A DNA stretch of 5,483 bases from Acidobacteriota bacterium (GTDB lineage: Bacteria > Acidobacteriota > Vicinamibacteria > Vicinamibacterales > Vicinamibacteraceae): the NCBI GenBank assembly GCA_023427865.1, contig JAEYZV010000578.1, positions 1 through 5,483 on the forward strand. Reading direction: 5' to 3'. Positions 1-5,483 of this stretch are shown here, piece after piece. A model generated the notes under the pieces. The model was not told the DNA's origin. It did no database searches and was given only the letters and a program-made list of their open reading frames with translations. The position numbers were made by a program, and so were the translations under genes. Position 1 is the stretch's first letter. Each line of letters starts with the position of its first letter.

Positions 1-838
1 GCGCACCCTGGATGACCTGCCCGGGCGGTCGCCGGCACGCCGCGCCCACGGCAACGCCCGCAACCACGCCGGTCCCGAGACCGCACACGTGCGCCACGAG
101 GTCAGCGCGCTCGCTGCTGCCAAGCATCACGATGAGACCGAGACCCGCCGCCAGCGGAACCCAGGCATGCCGTCGCCGTCGGGGCAGGCCGTGTCGCCGG
201 CGGTGCATCATCTGCAACCCGGAGAGCACGCCGAGTGCCGCGAAGGTCGCGGTGGACGCGCCGACCGATACGTGCCGCACCTGGTAGAAGTGGGCCGTGA
301 GCAGGTTCGCCGCGGTCGCGGCGGCGAGGATGACAACCCCGCCGAGCCCGACGCCAAGCCAACGCCCCACCGCCGACACGAACAGCAGCGACGCGATCAC
401 GTTGCCGAGCAGGTGCAGCAGATCGGCGTGCAGCATGAGCGCCGTGATCGCCCGCCACCACTCGCCGCCGGCGACGATCGCCTGCGCCGAAGCGCTGCCG
501 ACCTGGAACCACACCGAGGCGACGCCGTGGTCACGCGCGCCGGCCGCGGCGTGCAACGCCACCAGGAGCACCGCGAACGCGAGGCCGAGCGGACTCGGCC
601 CGAGATCCGGGGTCGGCACCTCGACCACGGGCCGGCTCTCCTCGTCGAACGCCTCCAGGGCCTCGCGCGCTCGTCCGATCTCGGCGCTCGGCACCGAGAT
701 GACGATGACACCCTCGCGGATGTCGAGGCGATGGCTGACGCCCGCCGAGTGCAGCACGAGCGACCAGTCACCGGCACGGGAGATGCTGCCGGTGGCGCGG
801 ACCTCCGCCTCGAACCCGTCCGCTGCGTCGAGGTCCAT
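1..838 (-). CDS. Rhomboid family intramembrane serine protease (C-terminus cut by window edge)
   Basis: Membrane protease expected to cleave transmembrane substrates within the inner membrane using a Ser-His dyad. The minus strand is open from the ATG at 838-836 to the window edge, giving 279 visible residues. Residues 1-80 form a small soluble alpha/beta domain (WSLVLHSAGVSHRL, then an EGVIVISVP strand and a helix ending EAFDEESR). A first membrane segment follows at about 84-100. The rhomboid core is clear: WWRAITALMLH at 127-137, then HADLLHLLGN (His137, His142, Asn146) and a Gly-Arg-Trp-Leu-Gly turn. Catalytic Ser195 sits in GAS (193-195) and His250 in AHVCGLGTG in the last membrane segment. 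The His-Asn pair and these two residues are the family's oxyanion-hole and catalytic positions. Only a short tail is probably missing. There is no Shine-Dalgarno; a TACGCT element lies 6 nt before the ATG. The gene diverges from the cyclase gene. The substrate is unknown. The rhomboid assignment is firm. Confidence 0.93.
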   Translation of the reverse strand, partial: MDLDAADGFEAEVRATGSISRAGDWSLVLHSAGVSHRLDIREGVIVISVPSAEIGRAREALEAFDEESRPVVEVPTPDLGPSPLGLAFAVLLVALHAAAGARDHGVASVWFQVGSASAQAIVAGGEWWRAITALMLHADLLHLLGNVIASLLFVSAVGRWLGVGLGGVVILAAATAANLLTAHFYQVRHVSVGASTATFAALGVLSGLQMMHRRRHGLPRRRRHAWVPLAAGLGLIVMLGSSERADLVAHVCGLGTGVVAGVAVGAACRRPPGQVIQGA

Positions 839-844
839 GGCACA

Positions 845-850
845 AGCGTA
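845..850 (-). promoter_or_regulatory. Candidate -10 element for a leaderless rhomboid transcript
   Basis: Read on the minus strand, TACGCT ends 6 nt before the rhomboid ATG. It matches the TAnnnT form of a sigma70 -10 element. At that spacing transcription would start at or next to the start codon, in keeping with the absence of any Shine-Dalgarno there. No good -35 hexamer is visible. This is inferred from sequence alone. Confidence 0.4.
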
Positions 851-872
851 GCCCGTGCGCCGCTGCTGGCTG

Positions 873-878
873 TACCCT
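873..878 (+). promoter_or_regulatory. Candidate -10 element for a leaderless cyclase transcript
   Basis: TACCCT ends 7 nt before the cyclase ATG and matches TAnnnT. No purine-rich ribosome binding site lies between it and the start, so a leaderless mRNA is the simplest reading. No clear -35 element is present. It mirrors the element serving the divergent rhomboid gene. Confidence 0.4.
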
Positions 879-885
879 GCGTGCC

Positions 886-1755
886 ATGTCGCACCGCCGG
901 TCCAATCCCTTTCGTCTGTCTGGCACCGCGGCCGTTGCCTGCGCGCTGTCGCTCGTTGCCGGATGCGCCTCCTCCGTGCAGGACGACGCGGGGGCCATTG
1001 CCCCGCGCGACGCAGCGCCATCGCTTGCCGCCGCGCTCGCGAAGGCTACGCTCGTGGATCTCACGCACACGTTCGACAAGGACACGCTCGTCTGGCCGAG
1101 CTCGGATTCGTTCCGGCTCGAGACCGTGTTCGACGGCACGACGACGGGCGGCTGGCATTACGCGGCCAACAACATCCACACCACCGAACATGGGGGCACG
1201 CACCTCGACGCGCCGATCCACTTCGCGGCCGCGCACGACACGACCGAAGCGATCGCACTCGAGCGGCTCGTCGGTCCCGCCCTCGTCGTGGACGTGAGCG
1301 ACCGCGCCAGCGCGGATGCCGACTACCTGATCACCGTCGACGATCTGCGGCGGTGGGAAGCGCAGCATGGGCCGATCGAGCGCGGCAGCCGGGTGCTGCT
1401 CCGCACCGGATGGTCGTCGCGGTGGCCCAACGCCGAGCGCTACCTGGGCACAGCCTTGCGGGGCGAAGCCGGGGTGGCGCAACTGCATTTCCCCGGGCTG
1501 CACCCGGATGCCGCCACGTTCCTGGTCGGCGAACGTGGGATTGCGGCCGTCGGCATCGACACGGCAAGCCTCGACCGCGGGCAGTCGGCGACGTTCGAGG
1601 CGCACCGGATCCTGGCAGCGGCCAACGTCCCGGGGTTCGAGAACCTGACGAACCTCGAGAGGCTGCCGGCGCGTGGGGCGCTGCTCTTCGCGTTGCCGAT
1701 GAAGGTCGGCGGCGGCAGCGGCGGACCGCTGCGCGCCGTGGCCGTCGTGCCATAG
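886..1755 (+). CDS. Cyclase family protein (kynurenine formamidase/isatin hydrolase fold), predicted lipoprotein
   Basis: Metal-dependent amidohydrolase of the cyclase superfamily, 289 residues. The first 27 residues are a lipoprotein signal: SHRR n-region, hydrophobic core, then a lipobox V-A-G-C with Cys27 as the predicted lipidated residue followed by Ala-Ser-Ser, which favours the outer membrane rather than inner-membrane retention. The enzyme domain begins near residue 53 (TLVDLTHTF). The family signature HGGTHLDAPIHF lies at 102-113 and supplies His102, His106 and Asp108 as metal ligands and His112 as a likely catalytic residue. GIDTASLD is at 223-230. His240 and Glu252 have the 12-residue spacing of the second-half ligand pair in KynB-type enzymes, so the active site appears intact. 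The start has no Shine-Dalgarno but has TACCCT 7 nt upstream. No tryptophan-degradation gene adjoins it, so kynurenine formamidase activity is not established; related enzymes act on isatin and other cyclic or formyl amides. Fold firm, substrate unknown. Confidence 0.92.
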   Translation: MSHRRSNPFRLSGTAAVACALSLVAGCASSVQDDAGAIAPRDAAPSLAAALAKATLVDLTHTFDKDTLVWPSSDSFRLETVFDGTTTGGWHYAANNIHTTEHGGTHLDAPIHFAAAHDTTEAIALERLVGPALVVDVSDRASADADYLITVDDLRRWEAQHGPIERGSRVLLRTGWSSRWPNAERYLGTALRGEAGVAQLHFPGLHPDAATFLVGERGIAAVGIDTASLDRGQSATFEAHRILAAANVPGFENLTNLERLPARGALLFALPMKVGGGSGGPLRAVAVVP

Positions 1756-1778
1756 GCGCACGAAGGATTCGTACGTAG

Positions 1779-1799
1779 CCGTCGGGCCTTGCCCGACGG
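1779..1799. terminator. Hairpin between convergent genes, candidate bidirectional terminator
   Basis: CCGTCGGGC (1779-1787) and GCCCGACGG (1791-1799) form a perfect 9-bp stem with a CTT loop. It lies 23 bp after the cyclase stop and 22 bp from the stop of the convergent AlkZ-like gene, where a shared terminator is expected. Neither side has a T-run, so it is not a canonical intrinsic terminator; it could also stabilise 3' ends or be a dispersed intergenic palindrome. Confidence 0.5.
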
Positions 1800-1821
1800 G
1801 CGCTGCACGGTATTGGATCGT

Positions 1822-2673
1822 TCAGCCTTCGGCGGCCGACGGGGTGAGCGTCGCCAGCCGGTACGTCCCGCGGGCGGGCATCGTCGCGAACCCTTCGGCA
1901 ACGAGCGCGCGATGCGCCAGGCCGATCTCGCGACGATCGATGCCGGTGACGCGCGCCAGTTCGCCGGGGACGGTGCCACCCGCCGAGGCGAGGAAGGTCC
2001 TGGCGATCTCGCGGAGCGCCGCATCGCGCGCCACCCTGCGGCGCAGGGCGTCCGGGAAGCGTCCGATGGCCAGCGACCAGACGTAGGTGAACTTGGGCTT
2101 GTAGTAGACCTCGCTCGGCACGACGAGCATCGCGGCCTGCAACTCGTCGAGCGCGGCGGTGAACGCCCGTCGGTCGCGGATGCCCGCCTCGTCGCGGAGG
2201 TCGGCCGTGCTCATCTCCCACTCGCGACGGAGCACGCGCAGGATCGCGCGCGCGTCGCTGCCGAGCCGGGCGGACTCCGCCGCGCGACGGACTCCCCAGA
2301 TCGCATTGAAGTGCGGCACGAGCCGCGGCGCGATGAACGTCGCCTTGCCGCGCGCGAGCTTGCCGTACCAGACGCGGCCGCGCCGGATCACCTCGTCCTT
2401 CAGCAGCCAGGTGTGCGACGCCTCGTCATCGGTCTGGACATGGCGTGGCAACACCGCGTCGCGGCGACCGCACACCGCCGTGTAGAGCGACGGTCCGGGG
2501 CGCCGCGCGTCGGTGAGGCAGGCCACGAACCCGACGCGCTCGACGAACCGCTCCGCGTCGGCGGGTGTCTCGATGCGCCGCGCCTCCTCGCGACACCAGT
2601 GCTCGTCGCGCCAGGTCTCGACGTCGGCTGGCAGCGGTGATGTGGGTCGTCGGGGTGGGCGGAAGGCAGGCAT
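1822..2673 (-). CDS. AlkZ/YcaQ-related winged-helix protein, function unknown
   Basis: A 283-residue protein, predicted cytoplasmic, with no signal peptide or membrane segment. The middle part resembles proteins annotated as AlkZ-related: SLYTAVCGR at 62-70, then TWLLKDEVIRRGRVWYGKL at 88-106 and ATFIAPRLVPHFNAIWG at 111-127. Two helix-turn-helix-like regions follow, at about 141-185 (ARAILRVLRR through DELQAAMLVV) and 218-275 (AALREIARTF through GTYRLATL), each with the shape of a winged helix. AlkZ-type DNA glycosylases unhook crosslinked or alkylated bases using a Q-x-Q motif. I see none here, only Q-T-D at 80-82, so glycosylase activity is doubtful. The ATG at 2673 is preferred over one at 2775 because the 34 extra residues are Arg-rich and unlike a domain. 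There is no Shine-Dalgarno; a weak -10-like TACGAT (2707-2702) lies 28 nt upstream. It converges on the cyclase gene and diverges from the receptor gene. Family placement is from remembered pattern, without a search. Confidence 0.68.
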   Translation of the reverse strand: MPAFRPPRRPTSPLPADVETWRDEHWCREEARRIETPADAERFVERVGFVACLTDARRPGPSLYTAVCGRRDAVLPRHVQTDDEASHTWLLKDEVIRRGRVWYGKLARGKATFIAPRLVPHFNAIWGVRRAAESARLGSDARAILRVLRREWEMSTADLRDEAGIRDRRAFTAALDELQAAMLVVPSEVYYKPKFTYVWSLAIGRFPDALRRRVARDAALREIARTFLASAGGTVPGELARVTGIDRREIGLAHRALVAEGFATMPARGTYRLATLTPSAAEG

Positions 2674-2843
2674 GTGCAGCAATCGCGAGGAGCGCGGCGC
2701 GATCGTACTGCGGCGCCGGAGCGCCGGCCCTGTCAGGCCTGCACTTACGCGCCGGCGCACATCGGCAGGCAGCAACGGCGGGGCGGCACCGCCGCGAGGC
2801 TTCGCCCCTTCCTCCGCGCGAGCGAAGGAGTTGCAAATACGAC

Positions 2844-2872
2844 TTGACTGGTCGCAGTTCCGGGGATAGGCT
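2844..2872 (+). promoter_or_regulatory. Sigma70-type promoter for the TonB-dependent receptor
   Basis: TTGACT (2844-2849; 5 of 6 to TTGACA) is followed by an exact 17-bp spacer and TAGGCT (2867-2872; TAnnnT). It lies in a short AT-richer patch within a very GC-rich region. The predicted transcript start is near 2879, giving a leader of about 80 nt to the preferred GTG start. It is the best promoter match in the window. Confidence 0.6.
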
Positions 2873-2885
2873 TCGCGACGCAGAT

Positions 2886-2908
2886 CTGAGACTGGATCTC
2901 AGTCTCAG
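2886..2908. promoter_or_regulatory. Perfect 9-bp inverted repeat in the receptor leader (operator or mRNA hairpin)
   Basis: CTGAGACTG (2886-2894) and CAGTCTCAG (2900-2908) are exact reverse complements around GATCT. The 23-bp site begins about 7 bp after the predicted transcript start. As DNA it suits binding by a dimeric repressor; as RNA it would form a 9-bp stem with a 5-nt loop. It ends 7 bp before the ATG at 2915 and so would occupy that codon's ribosome-binding region. It does not resemble an AT-rich Fur box. No regulator gene is in the window. Confidence 0.55.
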
Positions 2909-2945
2909 TCCATCATGCGCCGCGTCTCCGCCCCTTCATTGCGTC

Positions 2946-2951
2946 AAGGAG
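2946..2951 (+). promoter_or_regulatory. Shine-Dalgarno that decides the receptor start
   Basis: AAGGAG lies 8 nt before the GTG at 2960, a near-ideal ribosome binding site. The in-frame ATG at 2915 has none and abuts the inverted repeat. It is the only strong Shine-Dalgarno placed before a start codon in this window. Confidence 0.6.
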
Positions 2952-2959
2952 CCTCTCAG

Positions 2960-5440
2960 GTGGTCCGTCCCGTCCCCCGTCAGCCGGTCTTCTCCCGTCC
3001 CCCTTGCCCATTGGCGACATACAGGCGCTGCGCGGCATGCGTGCCCGTCAGCCTGGCCTGCGCCACCCTGCTCGGCACGCCCATCACGGTGGCGGCTCAG
3101 GACCGATCAGCCACGGCAGCCGTGTTGGGCGCCTGCGCCAGACCCGGTTCCGTCAGAGTCGAAGTCCGCGGCACGGTCGTGGACCCGTCGCAGGCGGCGG
3201 TCCCGGGCGCGGAGGTGACCCTCAGCTGCGGAGCGGCCGCGGCGGCGCCCATCCGCACCGACGCCGGCGGTCACTGGACTGCCACCCTCGCCCCCGGCAC
3301 CTATCAACTGCTCGTCTTCAAGCCGGGCTTCGAGCCTTCGGCGCTCGACCTGCGCATCGACCGACACCCGGCGACGCGGGTCGACACCCGCCTCGAAGTC
3401 GCCGCCCTCACGGAGGCCGTCACCATCACCGCGGGCGGCTTCGAGCAGCAGGTCCGACAGGCGCCCGCCAGCGTCACGCTCGTGCCGCGCGAGACGCTCG
3501 AGCAGCGGCGGTTCGCGACGATCGCCGAGGCGCTCGTCGACGTCGAGGGCGTGGACGTGGGCCAGGACGTCGGCAAGACCGGCGGCCTCAGCATCAGCAT
3601 GCGAGGCATGCCGAGCGACTACACGCTGATGCTCGTCGACGGGCGGCGCCAGAACGCCGCCGGCAACGTCACCCCGAACGGCTTCACCGAGACGGCGACG
3701 AGCTTCATGCCGCCGGTCGGCGCCATCGAGCGCATCGAGGTGGTGCGCGGACCGATGTCGACGCTGTACGGATCGGACGCGATGGGCGGCGTGGTCAACA
3801 TCATCACCAGAAAAGTCGCCGATCGCTGGAGCGGCACCGCCACCATCGACGCGACGCTGCAGTCCGAGAGCGATTACGGCAACACGAGCCAGGGCACCGC
3901 CTATCTTGCCGGCCCGCTGCGCTCGCGCACGCTCGGTCTCGCCGTGAGGGGCAGCGCGTACCACCGCCAGGCCGCGACGCTCCGCTACGCCGATCGGCTC
4001 GGCCAGGACGTGCCGGTCACGTCGTTCGGCATGTGCCCGACGGCCGCGGACGTCCGCACCATCGGCGCGCGGCTCTCGGGGCTGCCGCACGCCGACCACG
4101 ACCTCATCGTCGATGCCGACGAGGCCTTCCAGGCGTACGACAACAGCCGCCGGCAACTGGGCACCCTCGGCGTGCAGGGCGGCTACGCGGAAGAACTGCA
4201 GTTCGATCGCCGGCAGGCCGTGGCGGCGTACAACGGCCGCTTCGGCTTCGGGCTCGTGGACGCGAGCCTGACGCGCAACACGACCGAGACGCATGGCCGC
4301 ACCATTCCGCCGGGCACGCCGGGACGCGTCGCCGGTGATCCGCGCACCCTCCGGGCCACGAACACGATCGTCGACGCCAAGGTGATCGCGCCCGCCGGCC
4401 GGCACACGCTGTCGGTGGGCGGGCAGTGGTGGGATGCGTCGATGATCGATGCCGTGGCGCCCGCACCGTACGCTCACGTGCAGAAGGCGCTGTTTGCCGA
4501 GGACGAGTGGCGGCTCGCGTCGCGCACGTCGCTCACGCTCGGCATCCGCCACGATCACCACGGCACGTTCGGCGGCGCCACGAGCCCGCGCGCCTACCTT
4601 GTCGTCACGCCGTCCGCGCGGTGGACGATCAAGGGCGGCGTGAGCCGCGGCTTCAAGACGCCGCGCCTCGAGCAGCTCGCCGAAGGCATCACCGGGTTCG
4701 GCGGGCAGGGCACGATCCCGCTCATCGGCAGCCCGTCGCTGAAGCCGGAGACCAGCACCACGACCGAAGTGAGCGCGTACTACGTGCGCGGGCGCTTCAG
4801 CACCAACGTCGGCGTCTTCAACAACGAGTTCCAGGACAAGATCGCCAGCGGCCCCGGGTTCGAGAACTGCAGCTTCCGCGGTGCGCCGAACCGTCCCGGC
4901 TGCATGGACTTCGGCAACTGGCCGAACGTCGAGCTGTTCGGGCAATCGATCAACGTCGACGAGGCGGTGACGCGCGGCATCGAGGCGGCGTCCCGCGTCT
5001 CGTTCGGCACGCGATGGCACCTGCTGGCCAACTACACGTTCACCGAGAGCGAGCAGCGCAGTGGCGCGCAGGCGGGCCAGCCGCTCACGAACACCCCGCG
5101 GCACATGTTCAACACGAACGTGCGCTACACGGCGACCGACCGTCTGGGCACGTGGCTGAGGGTGGAGGCGCGCAGCAGCCGGACGCGCGGCACGAGCGCC
5201 GCGGCCCGCGCAGCGCAAGCGGCCCTCGGCGCGTACAGGCCGTATGGCCTCGTGCACGTCGGCGGCTCCTACACGCTATCGCGTCGGCTCACGCTCAACG
5301 CGACCGTCTTCAACGTGCTGAACACCGACTTCCTGGCGTACGAGCCATACGAGTTGAACGGCCAGGTCCAGTACGCCAGCCCCTACAACAACCTGCAGGA
5401 GCCGCTGCGGTTCTGGGCGTCGCTGAACGTGGCGTTCTGA
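2960..5440 (+). CDS. TonB-dependent outer membrane receptor, CirA/FepA-like, with N-terminal carboxypeptidase-regulatory-like domain
   Basis: Outer membrane gated channel that imports a ligand, probably a ferric siderophore, using TonB-ExbBD energy; 826 residues from the GTG at 2960. A signal peptide ends near Ala46 (TPITVAAQ). Residues 66-150 match a carboxypeptidase-regulatory-like beta domain (RGTVVDPS, PGAEVTL, APGTYQLLVFKPGFEP). A TonB-box-like EAVTITA is at 152-158. The plug runs to about 285 and ends with IERIEVVRGPMSTLYGSDAM and GGVVNIITRK. The barrel fills the rest: AEDEWRL, SPRAYLVVTPSA, FKTPRLEQL and GSPSLKPETS closely recall CirA. It ends in FWASLNVAF, with the terminal Phe typical of BAM-assembled barrels. 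Cys637 and Cys648, 11 apart, may form an extracellular-loop disulfide. The start was chosen on its Shine-Dalgarno; an ATG at 2915 would add 15 residues, and a TTG at 3011 gives a shorter signal peptide but has no ribosome site. The promoter and palindrome upstream suggest regulated expression. The ligand cannot be read from the sequence. Confidence 0.94.
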   Translation: MVRPVPRQPVFSRPPCPLATYRRCAACVPVSLACATLLGTPITVAAQDRSATAAVLGACARPGSVRVEVRGTVVDPSQAAVPGAEVTLSCGAAAAAPIRTDAGGHWTATLAPGTYQLLVFKPGFEPSALDLRIDRHPATRVDTRLEVAALTEAVTITAGGFEQQVRQAPASVTLVPRETLEQRRFATIAEALVDVEGVDVGQDVGKTGGLSISMRGMPSDYTLMLVDGRRQNAAGNVTPNGFTETATSFMPPVGAIERIEVVRGPMSTLYGSDAMGGVVNIITRKVADRWSGTATIDATLQSESDYGNTSQGTAYLAGPLRSRTLGLAVRGSAYHRQAATLRYADRLGQDVPVTSFGMCPTAADVRTIGARLSGLPHADHDLIVDADEAFQAYDNSRRQLGTLGVQGGYAEELQFDRRQAVAAYNGRFGFGLVDASLTRNTTETHGRTIPPGTPGRVAGDPRTLRATNTIVDAKVIAPAGRHTLSVGGQWWDASMIDAVAPAPYAHVQKALFAEDEWRLASRTSLTLGIRHDHHGTFGGATSPRAYLVVTPSARWTIKGGVSRGFKTPRLEQLAEGITGFGGQGTIPLIGSPSLKPETSTTTEVSAYYVRGRFSTNVGVFNNEFQDKIASGPGFENCSFRGAPNRPGCMDFGNWPNVELFGQSINVDEAVTRGIEAASRVSFGTRWHLLANYTFTESEQRSGAQAGQPLTNTPRHMFNTNVRYTATDRLGTWLRVEARSSRTRGTSAAARAAQAALGAYRPYGLVHVGGSYTLSRRLTLNATVFNVLNTDFLAYEPYELNGQVQYASPYNNLQEPLRFWASLNVAF

Positions 5441-5459
5441 CGGGGCCAGCAAACTGGTA

Positions 5460-5483
5460 GGGCCCGCTCCCCGAGCGTGGCCC
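5460..5483 (+). terminator. Bulged GC-rich hairpin after the receptor gene, candidate terminator
   Basis: GGGCCCGCTC (5460-5469) pairs with 5473-5483 across a CCC loop, giving 10 base pairs with a single bulged T at 5478. It begins 20 bp after the receptor stop codon, where an intrinsic terminator is expected. The window ends at the base of the stem, so a following T-run cannot be judged. A smaller CCAG-CAAA-CTGG stem-loop at 5446-5457 precedes it. Confidence 0.5.

Larger units (their letters stand above)
836..888. repeat. Inverted repeat spanning both divergent start codons
   Basis: CATGGCAC at 836-843 and GTGCCATG at 881-888 are perfect 8-bp reverse complements separated by 37 bp. Each arm contains the start codon of one of the two divergent genes (the rhomboid ATG on the minus strand, the cyclase ATG on the plus strand). 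The two TAnnnT elements lie just inside the arms, so the whole intergenic region is nearly symmetric. It could be a dimeric regulator site or may reflect similar start-codon context on both sides. Confidence 0.5.

Noticed and set aside
89..1297. Long plus-strand open frame of 402 codons
   Set aside because: It runs antisense to the rhomboid gene and then out of frame through the cyclase gene. Its product is Arg/His/Pro-rich low-complexity sequence typical of shadow frames at high GC, and it conflicts with two well-supported genes.
397..1761. Minus-strand open frame of 454 codons opposite the cyclase gene
   Set aside because: It overlaps the cyclase gene completely and enters the rhomboid gene in the wrong frame; the intact rhomboid and cyclase active-site motifs show which frames are coding.
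2731..2736. CTGACA on the minus strand as a -35 for the AlkZ-like gene
   Set aside because: The spacing to the TACGAT -10-like element at 2707-2702 is 23 bp, too long for a sigma70 promoter.
2674..2775. Longer N-terminus for the AlkZ-like protein starting at ATG 2775
   Set aside because: The 34 added residues are Arg/Ser-rich with no domain character, and no ribosome binding site precedes that ATG.
2674..2843. Possible small gene or structured RNA in the gap between the AlkZ-like and receptor genes
   Set aside because: Open frames here are short, Arg-rich extensions of neighbouring shadow frames. Short stems such as CGGCGC-CGGA-GCGCCG (2711-2726) and GGCGG-CA-CCGCC (2782-2793) occur readily by chance at this GC content, and no known riboswitch or tRNA pattern is visible.
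3107..5257. Minus-strand open frame of 716 codons opposite the receptor gene
   Set aside because: Composition is dominated by Arg, Ala, Asp and Val with no recognisable domain. It mirrors the receptor coding frame and is explained by GC-rich third positions.

Overview
The window is a high-GC bacterial chromosome segment. The composition, together with an N-terminal carboxypeptidase-regulatory-like domain on a TonB-dependent receptor, suggests a Gram-negative lineage such as Acidobacteriota (Vicinamibacteria-like). That placement is inference; the window holds no rRNA, tRNA or other taxonomic marker. I see no mobile element, CRISPR array or RNA gene.

Layout. (1) Positions 1-838, minus strand: a rhomboid-family intramembrane serine protease with its catalytic Ser and His, cut at its C-terminus by the window edge. 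(2) Positions 839-885: a 47-bp divergent promoter region. Both flanking genes lack a Shine-Dalgarno sequence, and each has a TAnnnT element 6-7 nt before its ATG, which suggests leaderless transcripts. (3) Positions 886-1755, plus strand: a cyclase/kynurenine-formamidase-fold metal hydrolase with a lipoprotein signal peptide. (4) Positions 1756-1821: a convergent gap holding a perfect 9-bp hairpin, a candidate shared terminator. (5) Positions 1822-2673, minus strand: a protein with two predicted winged helices that resembles the AlkZ/YcaQ-related group, with no obvious Q-x-Q motif. (6) Positions 2674-2959: a divergent regulatory region with a sigma70-type promoter, a perfect 9-bp inverted repeat and a Shine-Dalgarno sequence, all facing right. 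(7) Positions 2960-5440, plus strand: a complete CirA/FepA-like TonB-dependent outer membrane receptor, followed at the window edge by a bulged GC-rich hairpin.

The genes alternate in direction (minus, plus, minus, plus), so no two form an operon and no shared pathway is evident. Three products are predicted to act at the cell envelope: the rhomboid protease in the inner membrane, the lipoprotein hydrolase in the periplasm or outer membrane, and the receptor in the outer membrane. The AlkZ-like protein is predicted to be cytoplasmic. I found no convincing new multi-gene system. The most interesting signals are regulatory: the symmetric leaderless divergent promoters and the palindrome in the receptor leader.
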